Assembly (NCBI GenBank): GCA_902500825.1
Contig: CABVRX010000024.1
Location: 1-57,368, forward strand
Direction: 5' to 3'
Length of the DNA: 57,368 nucleotides
Origin: an uncultured Nitrospira sp.
GTDB lineage: Bacteria; Nitrospirota; Nitrospiria; Nitrospirales; Nitrospiraceae
Below, in pieces: positions 1 to 9,599 of this stretch (position 1 is its first letter; every line of letters starts with the position of its first letter). The translations under genes and the position numbers were made by a program. The notes beneath the pieces are model-generated. The model searched no databases and was not told where the DNA came from. It saw only the letters and a list, made by a program, of their open reading frames with translations.

Positions 1-44
1 CCGGCGCCCTCGTCTCTCGTCAACCCTTCGGAGGGCACCGTTTC

Positions 45-944
45 TCAGGGGTAGGCGCGAAAGCCGGCGGGGAAGATTACCTGACCCAATTCATGATCAC
101 CAGAGTCATCAGCGAGAACACCCTTCGCCGTGGATTCGAATCGACTCAATGAGGCCTTCGCCGCTTTGATGTCGTAGTCTTCAAGTTCTTCCGTGATTTC
201 CGAAACCACGCCGCGGTCCTCTTTGAGAGCGGATAATTCCTGCCGCTCCGAATACTTCACGAGACCGACCCCCTTGGCAAACCACGCCGTCATCACGTCG
301 ATTCCGGAGACGGTGCGACGGCTGCCTGACAAGTGAATCTTCATGTTCATCCGTGCCTCAATTTTGATGACATCCTGGAACGTACCGGCTGGGACCGTGA
401 TGGTTTCTCGACCGATCACCTTACTCCACCCTTGGGCATCGACCTTCTCATCTGTTTGGTCACGATCCATATCGCTGCCGAAATCGACCCCCGTTCGGTC
501 AAACTGCTGAAAGGAGGACGGGACGCTTAGCGGAAATCTGAAAATCTGGTACGGCGTAATCTGTTTCTCCAACGGTGTTCCCGGATCCGATCCATAATAG
601 ACAATGCCGACCGCGTCGCGTCGATAAAAGCTATCCGAGGGTCCATGATTTCCCGGATTCGTATCGTGGAACACGGTCACTGAGACACCGTTCATCGTCT
701 TGGTTCCCGCAACCGTCGACACATTCGTAAAAAATTTCAGTTCGATAGTTTGGAGCGGTCCCTCGCTGATCTGGCCGCGATAGGTCCAGCGGCTCCCGGC
801 CGTATCGGGAAAATACTCCTCGGACTTTGCAATCGTGACCGGCTCCTCCGCACTGAGCACGACAGCCCATAGGGATAGTCCCAAGAACAAGCACAGCCCC
901 AACGTCAAGCCCAGCCGCATATCACATTTAAGCTTCACCATCAT
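45..944 (-). CDS. Exported protein of unknown function
   Basis: 299 residues. The start region MMVKLKCDMRLGLTLG leads into a hydrophobic stretch ending near SAEEP, so a cleaved signal peptide and a periplasmic or surface location are likely. The mature part opens with a YFPDTAGSRWTYRG stretch, and the middle carries VPAGTFQDVIKIEARM followed by AWFAKGVGLVKY. This pattern (complete 'WxY' start, 'VPAGTF' and 'GVGLVK' strands) recurs in secreted beta-rich proteins of Gram-negative bacteria whose function is not known. It is transcribed away from the SDR gene at 1077, with about 130 bp between the two starts. No catalytic residues are recognised. Confidence 0.7.
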   Translation of the reverse strand: MMVKLKCDMRLGLTLGLCLFLGLSLWAVVLSAEEPVTIAKSEEYFPDTAGSRWTYRGQISEGPLQTIELKFFTNVSTVAGTKTMNGVSVTVFHDTNPGNHGPSDSFYRRDAVGIVYYGSDPGTPLEKQITPYQIFRFPLSVPSSFQQFDRTGVDFGSDMDRDQTDEKVDAQGWSKVIGRETITVPAGTFQDVIKIEARMNMKIHLSGSRRTVSGIDVMTAWFAKGVGLVKYSERQELSALKEDRGVVSEITEELEDYDIKAAKASLSRFESTAKGVLADDSGDHELGQVIFPAGFRAYP

Positions 945-1076
945 TCCTGCTCCAGACCAGATATGAGATTTGACGGTATCATAGGAGTCCTGAGGGCGGC
1001 AAGCCGATGGGTGCTGTGCTGAGTTTCGATACGTGCTTGTGTTGGTGGGCTTCTCACCGCATAATTCTTTCCGATT

Positions 1077-1853
1077 ATGGAACCTCTCCTCTCATCGATA
1101 CGTTCGGTGAAAGATCGGCCGACAAAGCCGTCCGATCGTCCGGCAATCCTCATTACCGGGGCTTCCGGAGGTATCGGTCGCGCCATCGGTCACGCGTTCG
1201 GGAAAATCGGATGGTACGTGGGGGTCCATTACTATCGGAATAAACCGGCGGCCGAAGTGACTCTGGATCATGTCCTTGAGAGCGGTGGAATCGGCGACTC
1301 ATATCATGCAGATATTCGTGAAGCTGAATCCGTTCGACGCATGATCGACAGCTTCTCCGACCGCACCTGTGGCCCATTGACATTGGTCTGCAACGCCGGA
1401 ACCGGACAGAGCGATTTGCTCGTGCGCCATTCCGACGAGATCTGGGCGAATGTCATCGCCACAAACCTCACAGGAACATTTCACTGCATGCGAGCCATGG
1501 CGCCCTCCCTGCTGGCTCGCGGCGGAGGCTCCATCATTGTGATTGGATCCCACACAGGATTCCACGGGGCGACTGGCCAGAGTGCGTATGCGACATCCAA
1601 GGCCGGGCTGATCGGACTCGTCAGAACGGCTGCGTTAGAATGGGGGCCGCAGAATATTCGCGTGAACCTCGTGCTGCCGGGTTGGCAGAAGACCGATCTG
1701 ACCGAAGGCTTCTTTCCAGAAGGACAAGACTGGCCCGATCACGCACTGCACCGACAGCCGATGATCGAGGAGGTCGTCAGTACCATCGTGCACTTGGCCC
1801 AGCTCAAGGACATATCGGGGCAGGTGTGGAACTGCGACAGCAGACATCTCTAA
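1077..1853 (+). CDS. Short-chain dehydrogenase/reductase (FabG-like)
   Basis: 258 residues, the usual length for a classical SDR. The Rossmann motif ITGASGGIGRAIG lies near residue 26, NAG near residue 103, and the catalytic Ser-Tyr-Lys set is visible as GSHTG followed by SAYATSKAGL (YxxxK). These proteins reduce or oxidise a carbonyl/hydroxyl group with NAD(P)H in the cytoplasm. The sequence resembles 3-oxoacyl-ACP reductases. It sits 101 bp upstream of bioD on the same strand, so a role in pimeloyl or biotin precursor supply is possible but is only inferred from position. The first 20 residues before the Rossmann fold are unusual and the true start could be slightly downstream. Confidence 0.85.
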   Translation: MEPLLSSIRSVKDRPTKPSDRPAILITGASGGIGRAIGHAFGKIGWYVGVHYYRNKPAAEVTLDHVLESGGIGDSYHADIREAESVRRMIDSFSDRTCGPLTLVCNAGTGQSDLLVRHSDEIWANVIATNLTGTFHCMRAMAPSLLARGGGSIIVIGSHTGFHGATGQSAYATSKAGLIGLVRTAALEWGPQNIRVNLVLPGWQKTDLTEGFFPEGQDWPDHALHRQPMIEEVVSTIVHLAQLKDISGQVWNCDSRHL

Positions 1854-1906
1854 TAAGATCGTATGGCTGATAGTCCATAGCCGGACACAAGACCGAAGAC
1901 ACGTGA

Positions 1907-3317
<1,411 letters not shown>

Positions 3318-3322
3318 GTCAG

Positions 3323-3916
3323 TTACCGCTTGGAGTGCTCCAACGCCTTCTGTTTGACGATACGAAAGTGTGTCGCCAATTCTTGCCGCACAACCATCGC
3401 CACCAACCAATCCGGTGCAAGCGAATCCGGCTCAACGGTCAGCTCAAAATCTGCGCGTGTGTAATTCGCCTCTCCAGTCGGCTGTAGTTTCCAGATCCTG
3501 TGATAGCGTTTGAAGTCTCCGCCCTTCAACTCGGTCACCAGACCACCATTCGGTAAGATCCGGGATTCTGTAACCAACCGACGTTCACCCGGCATCACCG
3601 GATGGTCGATGCGAAGGTCGACTGTCGCGATCCCATCATGGATGTGTACGTCGGCTACCCGCATCCGAACCTCAAAGAGCTCCGGCCAATGGGCGTAATC
3701 CGCCAACAGCGCTTGTATCACCTCCGGCTTCGCAGGAAAGGTCGGATGTGCCGTTGCACGCACGCCACCGCCCGGTTCGGCCTTCACCTCCAACCCTTCG
3801 ACATCGGCCGCCGCCGACGCCCATGACTCTAAGACGACAATCGACGGTGGAACTTGAACGATAATCAGAAACAGGAAAACCAGCCAAGTCCCACGTGGTT
3901 TACCCGACAATCGCAT
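3323..3916 (-). CDS. Exported START/SRPBCC-like protein
   Basis: About 197 residues from ATG 3916, which overlaps the upstream DGQHR gene by 17 bp; an upstream ATG at 3994 would overlap it by 95 bp. An N-terminal hydrophobic segment (WLVFLFLIIVQVPPSIVV) is a signal peptide or membrane anchor. The rest reads as a SRPBCC/polyketide-cyclase fold: PEVIQALLADYAHWPELF, VDLRIDHPVMPGERRLV, and a long C-terminal helix MVVRQELATHFRIVKQKAL. Such domains bind hydrophobic ligands. Function is unknown. It appears co-transcribed with thiE (5-bp gap) and the DGQHR gene. Confidence 0.7.
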   Translation of the reverse strand: MRLSGKPRGTWLVFLFLIIVQVPPSIVVLESWASAAADVEGLEVKAEPGGGVRATAHPTFPAKPEVIQALLADYAHWPELFEVRMRVADVHIHDGIATVDLRIDHPVMPGERRLVTESRILPNGGLVTELKGGDFKRYHRIWKLQPTGEANYTRADFELTVEPDSLAPDWLVAMVVRQELATHFRIVKQKALEHSKR

Positions 3917-5012
3917 CCAGTAACCGCTGATGAATCTTCCGAACTCGTTCAAGTTGGCCTTTAGCGGGAAAGCGTTCGTAGAAGCCGTCGGCACGGAACT
4001 CCTTCGTCAGAGGAGCCCAGGGTTTGACGATTTCAGCAAACGGTTTGTGCGAACGTTGCTCGTCCCAATCATTGATGAGCTTGCGATCCACAATCAGATC
4101 GTCCAAGACCCGAATCAACGCCTTGAGTGTCACATCGCGCGTAAACATATACCGGTCGTTCTGTCCCCAGACCTCGCCCATGACATCCTTGACTCCCTTT
4201 AAGTAGTCGCGCACCAAGGCGTAACAGCGCTCGGCCTTCATCCCCAAGTGGGACTCTATCCAGCGCTTATGGATCGTCACAACTTTCAACAGCTCGTTGA
4301 ACACCTCGGACTGCAGAATCCATTTTTCCTGTTTGCTCCGCCCTCCAAGACGATTGATCTTGTACTGCAGTGGCGAGTCCGGCTCGCCATAGAGGAGGTT
4401 CACGACCTTGGCGGCAAATTTCTTTTCGGGACTTTCCCATGAGACTTTTTCATACAGATCGACCAAATGCGACCGGTTGATCCGGGTGTGGGTGGAGTTG
4501 ATGATGACGAACATCTCCGTCGCAAAGTCGGCGCTCCTGCCGTCGAACAAGAGGCATGGCACCTCGACCTGCGCGCTTTGATCCGGATGTTTGTCGTGAA
4601 AAAAGTGAAGCCCGGCGAGTCGGTGTTGCCCGTCGATCACCAGATACTTTCCCTTCGGCTCGCTGAGGTGCCCGATTGAATCCGAGCCGTCCACCTTTTG
4701 GAAGCGAAGTGTTTCGTCGGTAAAGAGCAGCACTGTGCCGGGAATCATCGGTTGAACCACGACCGTTTCATAAAAATTGACGATCTGCTTGATCTTCTGC
4801 CGATTCAAAACCCGTTGGAATCCCTTCTCGCTCCGCTCGATGCCCGCAATAAATTGCGCCACATCGTCATGATCGGAAATCTTCGCCTGTGTGATCTCTT
4901 CACCCTCGAAGTAGTACCGGCTGGTGAACCGAACTTTGTTCAAGAGCTCACCGGCCTTGTATGCGATGAAATAGAATGCGCCCTCTTTTTGAGTAATCCG
5001 CGTCGCGAGCAT
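3900..5012 (-). CDS. DGQHR-domain protein (DndB-like, orphan)
   Basis: 370 residues from ATG 5012, chosen because GGAGG lies 6 bases upstream; a longer frame to 5099 has no ribosome site. The hallmark VIDGQHRLAGL motif sits about 130 residues in, followed by FATEMFVIINSTHTRINRS, typical of the DGQHR family. DndB, the best-known member, regulates phosphorothioate DNA modification, but no dndACDE or restriction genes are near. Here the gene lies upstream of the START-like gene and thiE. The molecular function of the orphan members is not known. Confidence 0.8.
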   Translation of the reverse strand: MLATRITQKEGAFYFIAYKAGELLNKVRFTSRYYFEGEEITQAKISDHDDVAQFIAGIERSEKGFQRVLNRQKIKQIVNFYETVVVQPMIPGTVLLFTDETLRFQKVDGSDSIGHLSEPKGKYLVIDGQHRLAGLHFFHDKHPDQSAQVEVPCLLFDGRSADFATEMFVIINSTHTRINRSHLVDLYEKVSWESPEKKFAAKVVNLLYGEPDSPLQYKINRLGGRSKQEKWILQSEVFNELLKVVTIHKRWIESHLGMKAERCYALVRDYLKGVKDVMGEVWGQNDRYMFTRDVTLKALIRVLDDLIVDRKLINDWDEQRSHKPFAEIVKPWAPLTKEFRADGFYERFPAKGQLERVRKIHQRLLDAIVG

Positions 5013-5101
5013 GGAGCCTCCATTGGTTTGAATAGAAGCCAGCGTGACGATTCTACGCGGCCCGCTCCATGGCCGCAAGATAAAGGACTGTGTTACCATT
5101 A

Positions 5102-5482
5102 ATGATTATGACGATTCGACGCATTGCGCTTAGTCCTTTCGTTTTGTTGGTCTCGATACTTCTCGTTCCCTCCCTCGACACAAACGCACAGGACATAGAG
5201 GATTCCGGAGCCACAACGGAGTTGTCGTGTAGTTTTTCAATGGAGAAAGGTGAAACCGGACGCCCTTGCCACGTTCCATTCCCACAAGGATGCCGGGTCG
5301 CCTCCATTCCTGGAACCAAGCAGCCCTGGACCACAATCTCGAAAGGCGGCCGCTTACAGTGTCGGTTTGATGAAAAGAGGACGGATTGGAAGACGAACGT
5401 TGTCGGCACCTGCGGCCGATGCCAATCAGTCCGATGTTCCGCCCAATTTAGTGTTCGCTTTGATTGCTCCACGCAGTACTAG
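5102..5482 (+). CDS. Small cysteine-rich exported protein
   Basis: 126 residues from ATG 5102; GTG 5090 and ATG 5108 are also possible. AAGGA lies at 5083-5087, a long spacing. The N-terminus has a clear signal peptide (FVLLVSILLVPSLDTNAQ). The mature part has eight cysteines, including a CGRC pair near the C-terminus, which suggests disulphides in the periplasm. It stops 14 bp before queG. No family recognised. Gene density and signal peptide support a real gene, but homology is unchecked. Confidence 0.5.
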   Translation: MIMTIRRIALSPFVLLVSILLVPSLDTNAQDIEDSGATTELSCSFSMEKGETGRPCHVPFPQGCRVASIPGTKQPWTTISKGGRLQCRFDEKRTDWKTNVVGTCGRCQSVRCSAQFSVRFDCSTQY

Positions 5483-5496
5483 GTTCGCTGTATCCC

Positions 5497-6504
5497 ATGT
5501 CCATCACGGCAGCAGTCAAACAAGAAGCCCGTGCGCTGGGATTCGATGCGGTTGGGATAACGCACGTGTCCGGTGAAAATATACGGTCAGCTGCCGACGA
5601 CCAAAGAAACAGTCCCTCACTCAATTCCGAGACCGCGCTACCTCAACGCCTCTTCGACCGTCTCACCGAATGGCTCAGGCGAGGCTATCACGGGACCATG
5701 GCCTGGATCGAACGGGACCCGAACAAACGCGCCGATCCCGGCCGGGTGCTTCCCGGCTGCCGGTCAATTATTTCGTTGGGGATCAACTATCTTACCGAGC
5801 ACCGGGCTAACGAACAGCCTGGCTACGGCCGCATTGCGCGATATGCGTGGGGAAGGGACTATCACAAGCTTTTTGATTCCAGGCTTAAGCATCTGGAGCA
5901 GTTGATTCATCGAATAGCACCCGACGCCAAGACTCGTTCGTACTCCGACACCGGCCCAATCATGGAGAAAGCCTGGGCCGAACGGGCGGGCTTGGGATGG
6001 ATCGGAAAACACTCCAATCTCGTGTCAGCCGAGTATGGTTCTTGGCTCTTACTGGGAGAAATTCTCACGACGTTGGACTTAGAGCCGGATGAGCCGGCGA
6101 CCGATCTTTGCGGCAGCTGCACGCTCTGCATTCAAGCCTGTCCCACAAAGGCCATCGTCGAGCCCTACGTCGTCGATGCCACCCGGTGTATTTCCTACCT
6201 TACTATCGAGCTGCGTGGCGATGAGACCGCGATCCCTCACGAACTACAAGCAGGGATGGGAAACAAGATCTTCGGCTGTGACGATTGTCTTGACGTGTGT
6301 CCGTTCAATCTCCGAGCCGAACCGACTCAAGAAAAAGCCTTTCAGCCTTCAAACTGGAGCCTCGCCCCCGACCTCAATGAGCTTTCCGAACTGGATGGGA
6401 CGACCTTCGCAACTGTATTTCATCAAAGCCCGATTCGACGCGCAAAACACCAGGGTTTTCTCCGGAACGTGGCCATTGCACGGCACAATCTCAAACCTTC
6501 GTAA
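5497..6504 (+). CDS. queG: Epoxyqueuosine reductase
   Basis: 335 residues from ATG 5497. QueG is a cobalamin and iron-sulfur enzyme that reduces epoxyqueuosine to queuosine in tRNA. The family core DTGPIMEKAWAERAGLGWIG is intact, followed by the first ferredoxin-type motif CGSCTLCIQACPTKAI and the second CDDCLDVCPFN, giving two 4Fe-4S clusters. The protein is the short form without C-terminal HEAT repeats. An upstream in-frame start at 5464 would overlap the preceding gene. Confidence 0.93.
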   Translation: MSITAAVKQEARALGFDAVGITHVSGENIRSAADDQRNSPSLNSETALPQRLFDRLTEWLRRGYHGTMAWIERDPNKRADPGRVLPGCRSIISLGINYLTEHRANEQPGYGRIARYAWGRDYHKLFDSRLKHLEQLIHRIAPDAKTRSYSDTGPIMEKAWAERAGLGWIGKHSNLVSAEYGSWLLLGEILTTLDLEPDEPATDLCGSCTLCIQACPTKAIVEPYVVDATRCISYLTIELRGDETAIPHELQAGMGNKIFGCDDCLDVCPFNLRAEPTQEKAFQPSNWSLAPDLNELSELDGTTFATVFHQSPIRRAKHQGFLRNVAIARHNLKPS

Positions 6505-7006
6505 CTCTTTTGGGGTCACACTCGCGAGTATTTGTACTTCACGGTCCGCTCCAGCCAATCCAGCGTGCTTACATCACGATACGCCTCAACCAATTCGGAA
6601 ATCGCTTAGGCATAAATCGAATCGGATACAGAGTGTATCTTATTAGATTATTCTCTTGACTCTGAGCACTTCAGTCATGCAATCGATCTCTTTCCGATGA
6701 AGCCTCGAAAATCTTCACCAACAGCCTGAAGAATCATCATTTTACAGGGTAAATTCTAGATTCCTATCACGCACAACCCTGATGGCATGTGTTGTGCCGG
6801 CCAATAGGGCCTCATCTGTTTCGTAAGAGGGACCGTATGGACTTGGCTGTAATGGGCTGCAAAACTTTTTCTTTGTATTTTCTCTTCAGAATTTGGTAGA
6901 TAGTTGACCCGGCGTCTGCTCGACGAGTAGTGGTGGGGGAACCTGATTCGCCGCACTCACTCAGTGCAGCGTCTCTTTTCCATAAAAAATCTAAAGGGAG
7001 GCTACT
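6505..7006 (+). other. 502-bp intergenic region upstream of nirK
   Basis: No convincing gene on either strand. The region is AT-richer than its surroundings in its middle. It ends with a strong ribosome site (AAAGGGAGG) just before the nirK ATG. A long leader of this size suggests a regulated promoter, but I could not identify a specific operator or a sigma-54 -24/-12 element. Confidence 0.4.
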
Positions 7007-7960
7007 ATGCAGAGGTTTCGTTTACTCACATTAACCCTCGGACTTGGCGTCCTGTTGGGAGCCAGCGGGTGCATCACGATGCCCGGGTCCGCAGGGGCAA
7101 AAGTCCATGATGTCACGTTCACGGCGACCGAAACGGAAATCGTCATCGACGGTAACGGGACGAAGTACAAGGCATGGACCTTTAACGGTCAGATGCCGGG
7201 TCCGGTCGTCCGGGTCACCGAAGGTGATACGGTAAACTTCACCCTGATCGGCGATAAGAATAATTCCTTCCCGCATTCGATGGACTTTCATGCGGCCGAG
7301 CTCGACTTCTTGAAGAACTACCACCGTACGGTTGGACCGGGAGACACACACAAATTTTCTTTCGTGGCAAAGAAGCCCGGCGTGTTCTTCTACCACTGCG
7401 GCGCGAGCCCAATGATCCAGCACGTCGCGCGTGGCATGTTCGGTGCCATCATCGTGGATCCCAAGAACGCGAACGCCTGGCCCAAAGCCGATCGGGAATT
7501 CGTCCTCGTACAATCCGAGCTGTGGCAGAACCCGGATAACGTGCAGGCGATGTTCGATCGGAAATTTGACTATACGGTCTTCAACGGCGGTATCTTCAAG
7601 CACCATCCCTTTATGCCAGGGGGAGAACCACTCGAGGTCAAGGTGGGCGAGCGGGTGCGGATCTATTTCGTGAATGCCGGCCCGAACGAGTTCTCTGCGC
7701 TCCATCCGATCGCTGAAATCTGGGACAACGTCTATGAAAGCGGCAATCCTGCCAACAAATTCACCGGGGTCCAGACCTATGTGGTAGGCCCAGGGAGCGC
7801 AGCCACATTTGACATGATCGCTGACGAGCCCGGAGCGTATCCTGTCGTCACCCACTCCTTGACAAGCGCCCTGCGTGGTGCGATTGCAGTGGTGATCGCG
7901 AACCAGAATCCCAAGGACTATAAGGGCCAGTTGATGCCAAACACCCCCTGGCATCCCTAA
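7007..7960 (+). CDS. nirK: Copper-containing nitrite reductase, NirK type
   Basis: 317 residues, two cupredoxin domains. NirK reduces nitrite to NO in the periplasm. Ligands can be placed: HSMDFHAAE supplies one type-1 and one type-2 His with the catalytic Asp between them; FYHCGASPMIQHVARGM supplies the type-2 His, type-1 Cys, type-1 His and Met; THSLTSALRGA supplies the third type-2 His. The second-sphere His is likely the one in SALHPIAEIWD, a form seen in NirK of nitrifiers. The N-terminus has a signal sequence ending LLGASGC, a possible lipobox, so it may be membrane-anchored. A good ribosome site (GGGAGG) precedes the ATG. Some close relatives are annotated only as multicopper oxidase. 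Confidence 0.87.
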   Translation: MQRFRLLTLTLGLGVLLGASGCITMPGSAGAKVHDVTFTATETEIVIDGNGTKYKAWTFNGQMPGPVVRVTEGDTVNFTLIGDKNNSFPHSMDFHAAELDFLKNYHRTVGPGDTHKFSFVAKKPGVFFYHCGASPMIQHVARGMFGAIIVDPKNANAWPKADREFVLVQSELWQNPDNVQAMFDRKFDYTVFNGGIFKHHPFMPGGEPLEVKVGERVRIYFVNAGPNEFSALHPIAEIWDNVYESGNPANKFTGVQTYVVGPGSAATFDMIADEPGAYPVVTHSLTSALRGAIAVVIANQNPKDYKGQLMPNTPWHP

Positions 7961-8027
7961 GCATGGGGGCTGAGTGTAGATTGAGTACAATTGCTTCACT
8001 TCACACCTAAAGAAAGGAACGAACGAT

Positions 8028-8471
8028 ATGAAGTTCAGCAAACAAATCGTTGCCGTTGCCGTCGCTGTAGCGGCAACCTGGACATTGAGCAGTGCTCCAT
8101 CCTTTGCCGCAGACCGGTCGCTCTATGAACGGCTGGGCGGGCAAGGCGCCATTCAGGCCGTCGTCACCAAGTTCATCGGTAACGTGGGAGCAGACAAGCG
8201 AATCAACGGCTATTTTGCAAAAGCCGATCTCAAGCAGCTCAATAAGCTCTTGGTCGAACAGGTGTGTGCGGCAAGCGGCGGCCCCTGCTCCTACTCAGGT
8301 CGAGACATGAAGACGACGCACAAGGGCATGAAGGTCACCACCGCTGCCTTCACCGCCCTCGTGGAGGACCTGGTCAGTGCGCTGGATACCTTCAACGTCC
8401 CGAAGAAAGAAAAGGACGAGTTGCTCGCCGTCCTCGGGCCGATGAAGAGCGATATCGTCGAAGTTCCTTGA
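8028..8471 (+). CDS. Exported group-I truncated hemoglobin
   Basis: 147 residues with a signal peptide (FSKQIVAVAVAVAATWTLSS...FAAD), so the globin is predicted to be periplasmic. The globin part starts LYERLGGQGAIQAVV, then RINGYF, VCAASGGPCSYSGRDMK and the proximal-His segment THKGM, all typical of TrHbN-type globins. These proteins bind O2 or NO and can oxidise NO to nitrate when a reductase is available. It lies 67 bp after nirK with its own AAAGGA-type ribosome site, which suggests handling of NO or nitrite next to NirK; that coupling is inferred. Confidence 0.88.
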   Translation: MKFSKQIVAVAVAVAATWTLSSAPSFAADRSLYERLGGQGAIQAVVTKFIGNVGADKRINGYFAKADLKQLNKLLVEQVCAASGGPCSYSGRDMKTTHKGMKVTTAAFTALVEDLVSALDTFNVPKKEKDELLAVLGPMKSDIVEVP

Positions 8472-8513
8472 TGACCTTGCAGTGGTGAGCACTGTAGGTC
8501 TCATGTGAGTCTC

Positions 8514-8549
8514 TTGCAGGCCGAGACCTCAAAAGGTCTCGGCCTGCAA
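8514..8549 (+). terminator. Perfect 16-bp stem-loop after the globin gene
   Basis: A 16-bp perfect inverted repeat (8514-8529 with 8534-8549) closes a CAAA loop, 43 bp after the globin stop. The tail is only weakly T-rich (CGTCTTC). It should end the nirK-globin transcript and separate it from the cytochrome gene. Confidence 0.75.
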
Positions 8550-8733
8550 CGTCTTCATGTTGGCATCACACGCCGACCTCTAATTCTACTTCAATCTACT
8601 CACTTTCCACGGCACATGGGCACTGCCACTTAGGACAATATCGTGTTATCATGCCCGTATCATTCGCGCCTCAGAACGCACGGCGCAAGCAATCATCTGA
8701 CTATAACGTCAGTGGTATCACTAAGGAGGAACC

Positions 8734-9192
8734 ATGAGAGGGAAGCGTTTAGTCATGACAGTATGCAGCGTAATCGCAGTTGCCGTGTGGGGTACGGCCG
8801 GATGGGCCGCCCCCGAGGCCGACCCGCTGAAGCCGCGTGTCCCGGACGCTGAGCGTGGTGATGTACGTAAAATAAAGAGTCCGCTGACCGTGACACCCGA
8901 TATCATCAACAAGGGGAAGGAACTCTACGAAGGCAAGGGCACCTGTGCAAACTGTCACGGCCAGAACGGAGACGGCAATGGCCCAGGTGGGATGCTGCTG
9001 ACACCGGGCCCCCGCAACTTCACCAACTGCAAGTTTCACAAGAAACGGAATGACGGCGAGCTGTTCTGGGTCGTCAAGAACGGGAGCCCCGGCACCGGCA
9101 TGCCGGCCCTGGTGAAGGGAAATGTGCTCACCGAGGAAGAAGCCTGGACGATCATCGCTTACGAACGAACATTCTGTAAGGACACTGAATAG
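8734..9192 (+). CDS. Monoheme class-I cytochrome c
   Basis: 152 residues with a signal peptide cut near GWAAPEA. The heme motif CANCHG lies about 75 residues in, followed by DGNGPGG, and GTGMPAL gives the likely Met axial ligand near residue 129. This is a soluble periplasmic electron carrier. Ribosome site AAGGAGG is 4 bases before the ATG. The hairpin between it and the globin gene argues for a separate transcript, but its position suggests it may feed electrons to NirK or another nitrite or NO enzyme. Confidence 0.9.
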   Translation: MRGKRLVMTVCSVIAVAVWGTAGWAAPEADPLKPRVPDAERGDVRKIKSPLTVTPDIINKGKELYEGKGTCANCHGQNGDGNGPGGMLLTPGPRNFTNCKFHKKRNDGELFWVVKNGSPGTGMPALVKGNVLTEEEAWTIIAYERTFCKDTE

Positions 9193-9222
9193 CTGAAAAG
9201 AAGTCTAGATTCGCTCTTCACG

Positions 9223-9259
9223 ACGAGCTGTCAGTCGAAACTCTCGGCTGACAGCTCGT
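9223..9259 (+). terminator. Stem-loop after cytochrome c gene
   Basis: A 12-bp perfect inverted repeat (9223-9234 and 9248-9259) with a 13-base loop, followed by TCTATTTCGTTCTT. It starts 30 bp after the cytochrome stop and fits a rho-independent terminator. Confidence 0.7.
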
Positions 9260-9317
9260 TCTATTTCGTTCTTCAAGCCCAGTACCGCGGTTTATCAACA
9301 TCTTTTAGACCTGCTAG

Positions 9318-9498
9318 GAGCCTGTCCGGCATTGCCTTCGTAACGAGGTGAAGGAGGTGCTGGCAGATGCAAGGCCACAGGCTGCGAAAAACCGGAAGCG
9401 TATTCGCTGGAACACATTGAGGGTTTTTCGTGGCTGAGAACGACGCAGATGCCGATACATCGTTCGCCGCAGTAGAAAGGTCAATGTCGGATAGGCTC
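9318..9498. mobile_element. MITE-like element flanked by CTAG
   Basis: A 181-bp non-coding element. Its ends match in inverted orientation at 14 of 16 bases (GAGCCTGTCCGGCATT against GAGCCTATCCGACATT). It is flanked on both sides by CTAG (9314-9317 and 9499-9502), as expected of a 4-bp target duplication made by an IS5-type transposase. An internal inverted repeat GAAAAACC / GGTTTTTC lies around 9387-9430. It carries no transposase and lies between the cytochrome gene and the sigma-54 regulator. Confidence 0.7.
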
Positions 9499-9599
9499 CT
9501 AGAGTTCCGCCGCTTTTCCCCTTTCTTCTGGATGCAAAGAAGTGTAGGCTATCACTGTTTCCAATGGTTCGGATGGAGGCTACAACCGGGAGCACTCCG

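Noticed and set aside
7031-8041. 336-residue minus-strand frame opposite nirK
   Set aside because: It is the antisense of nirK and part of the globin gene; it has no ribosome site or recognisable family, and nirK has all copper ligands.
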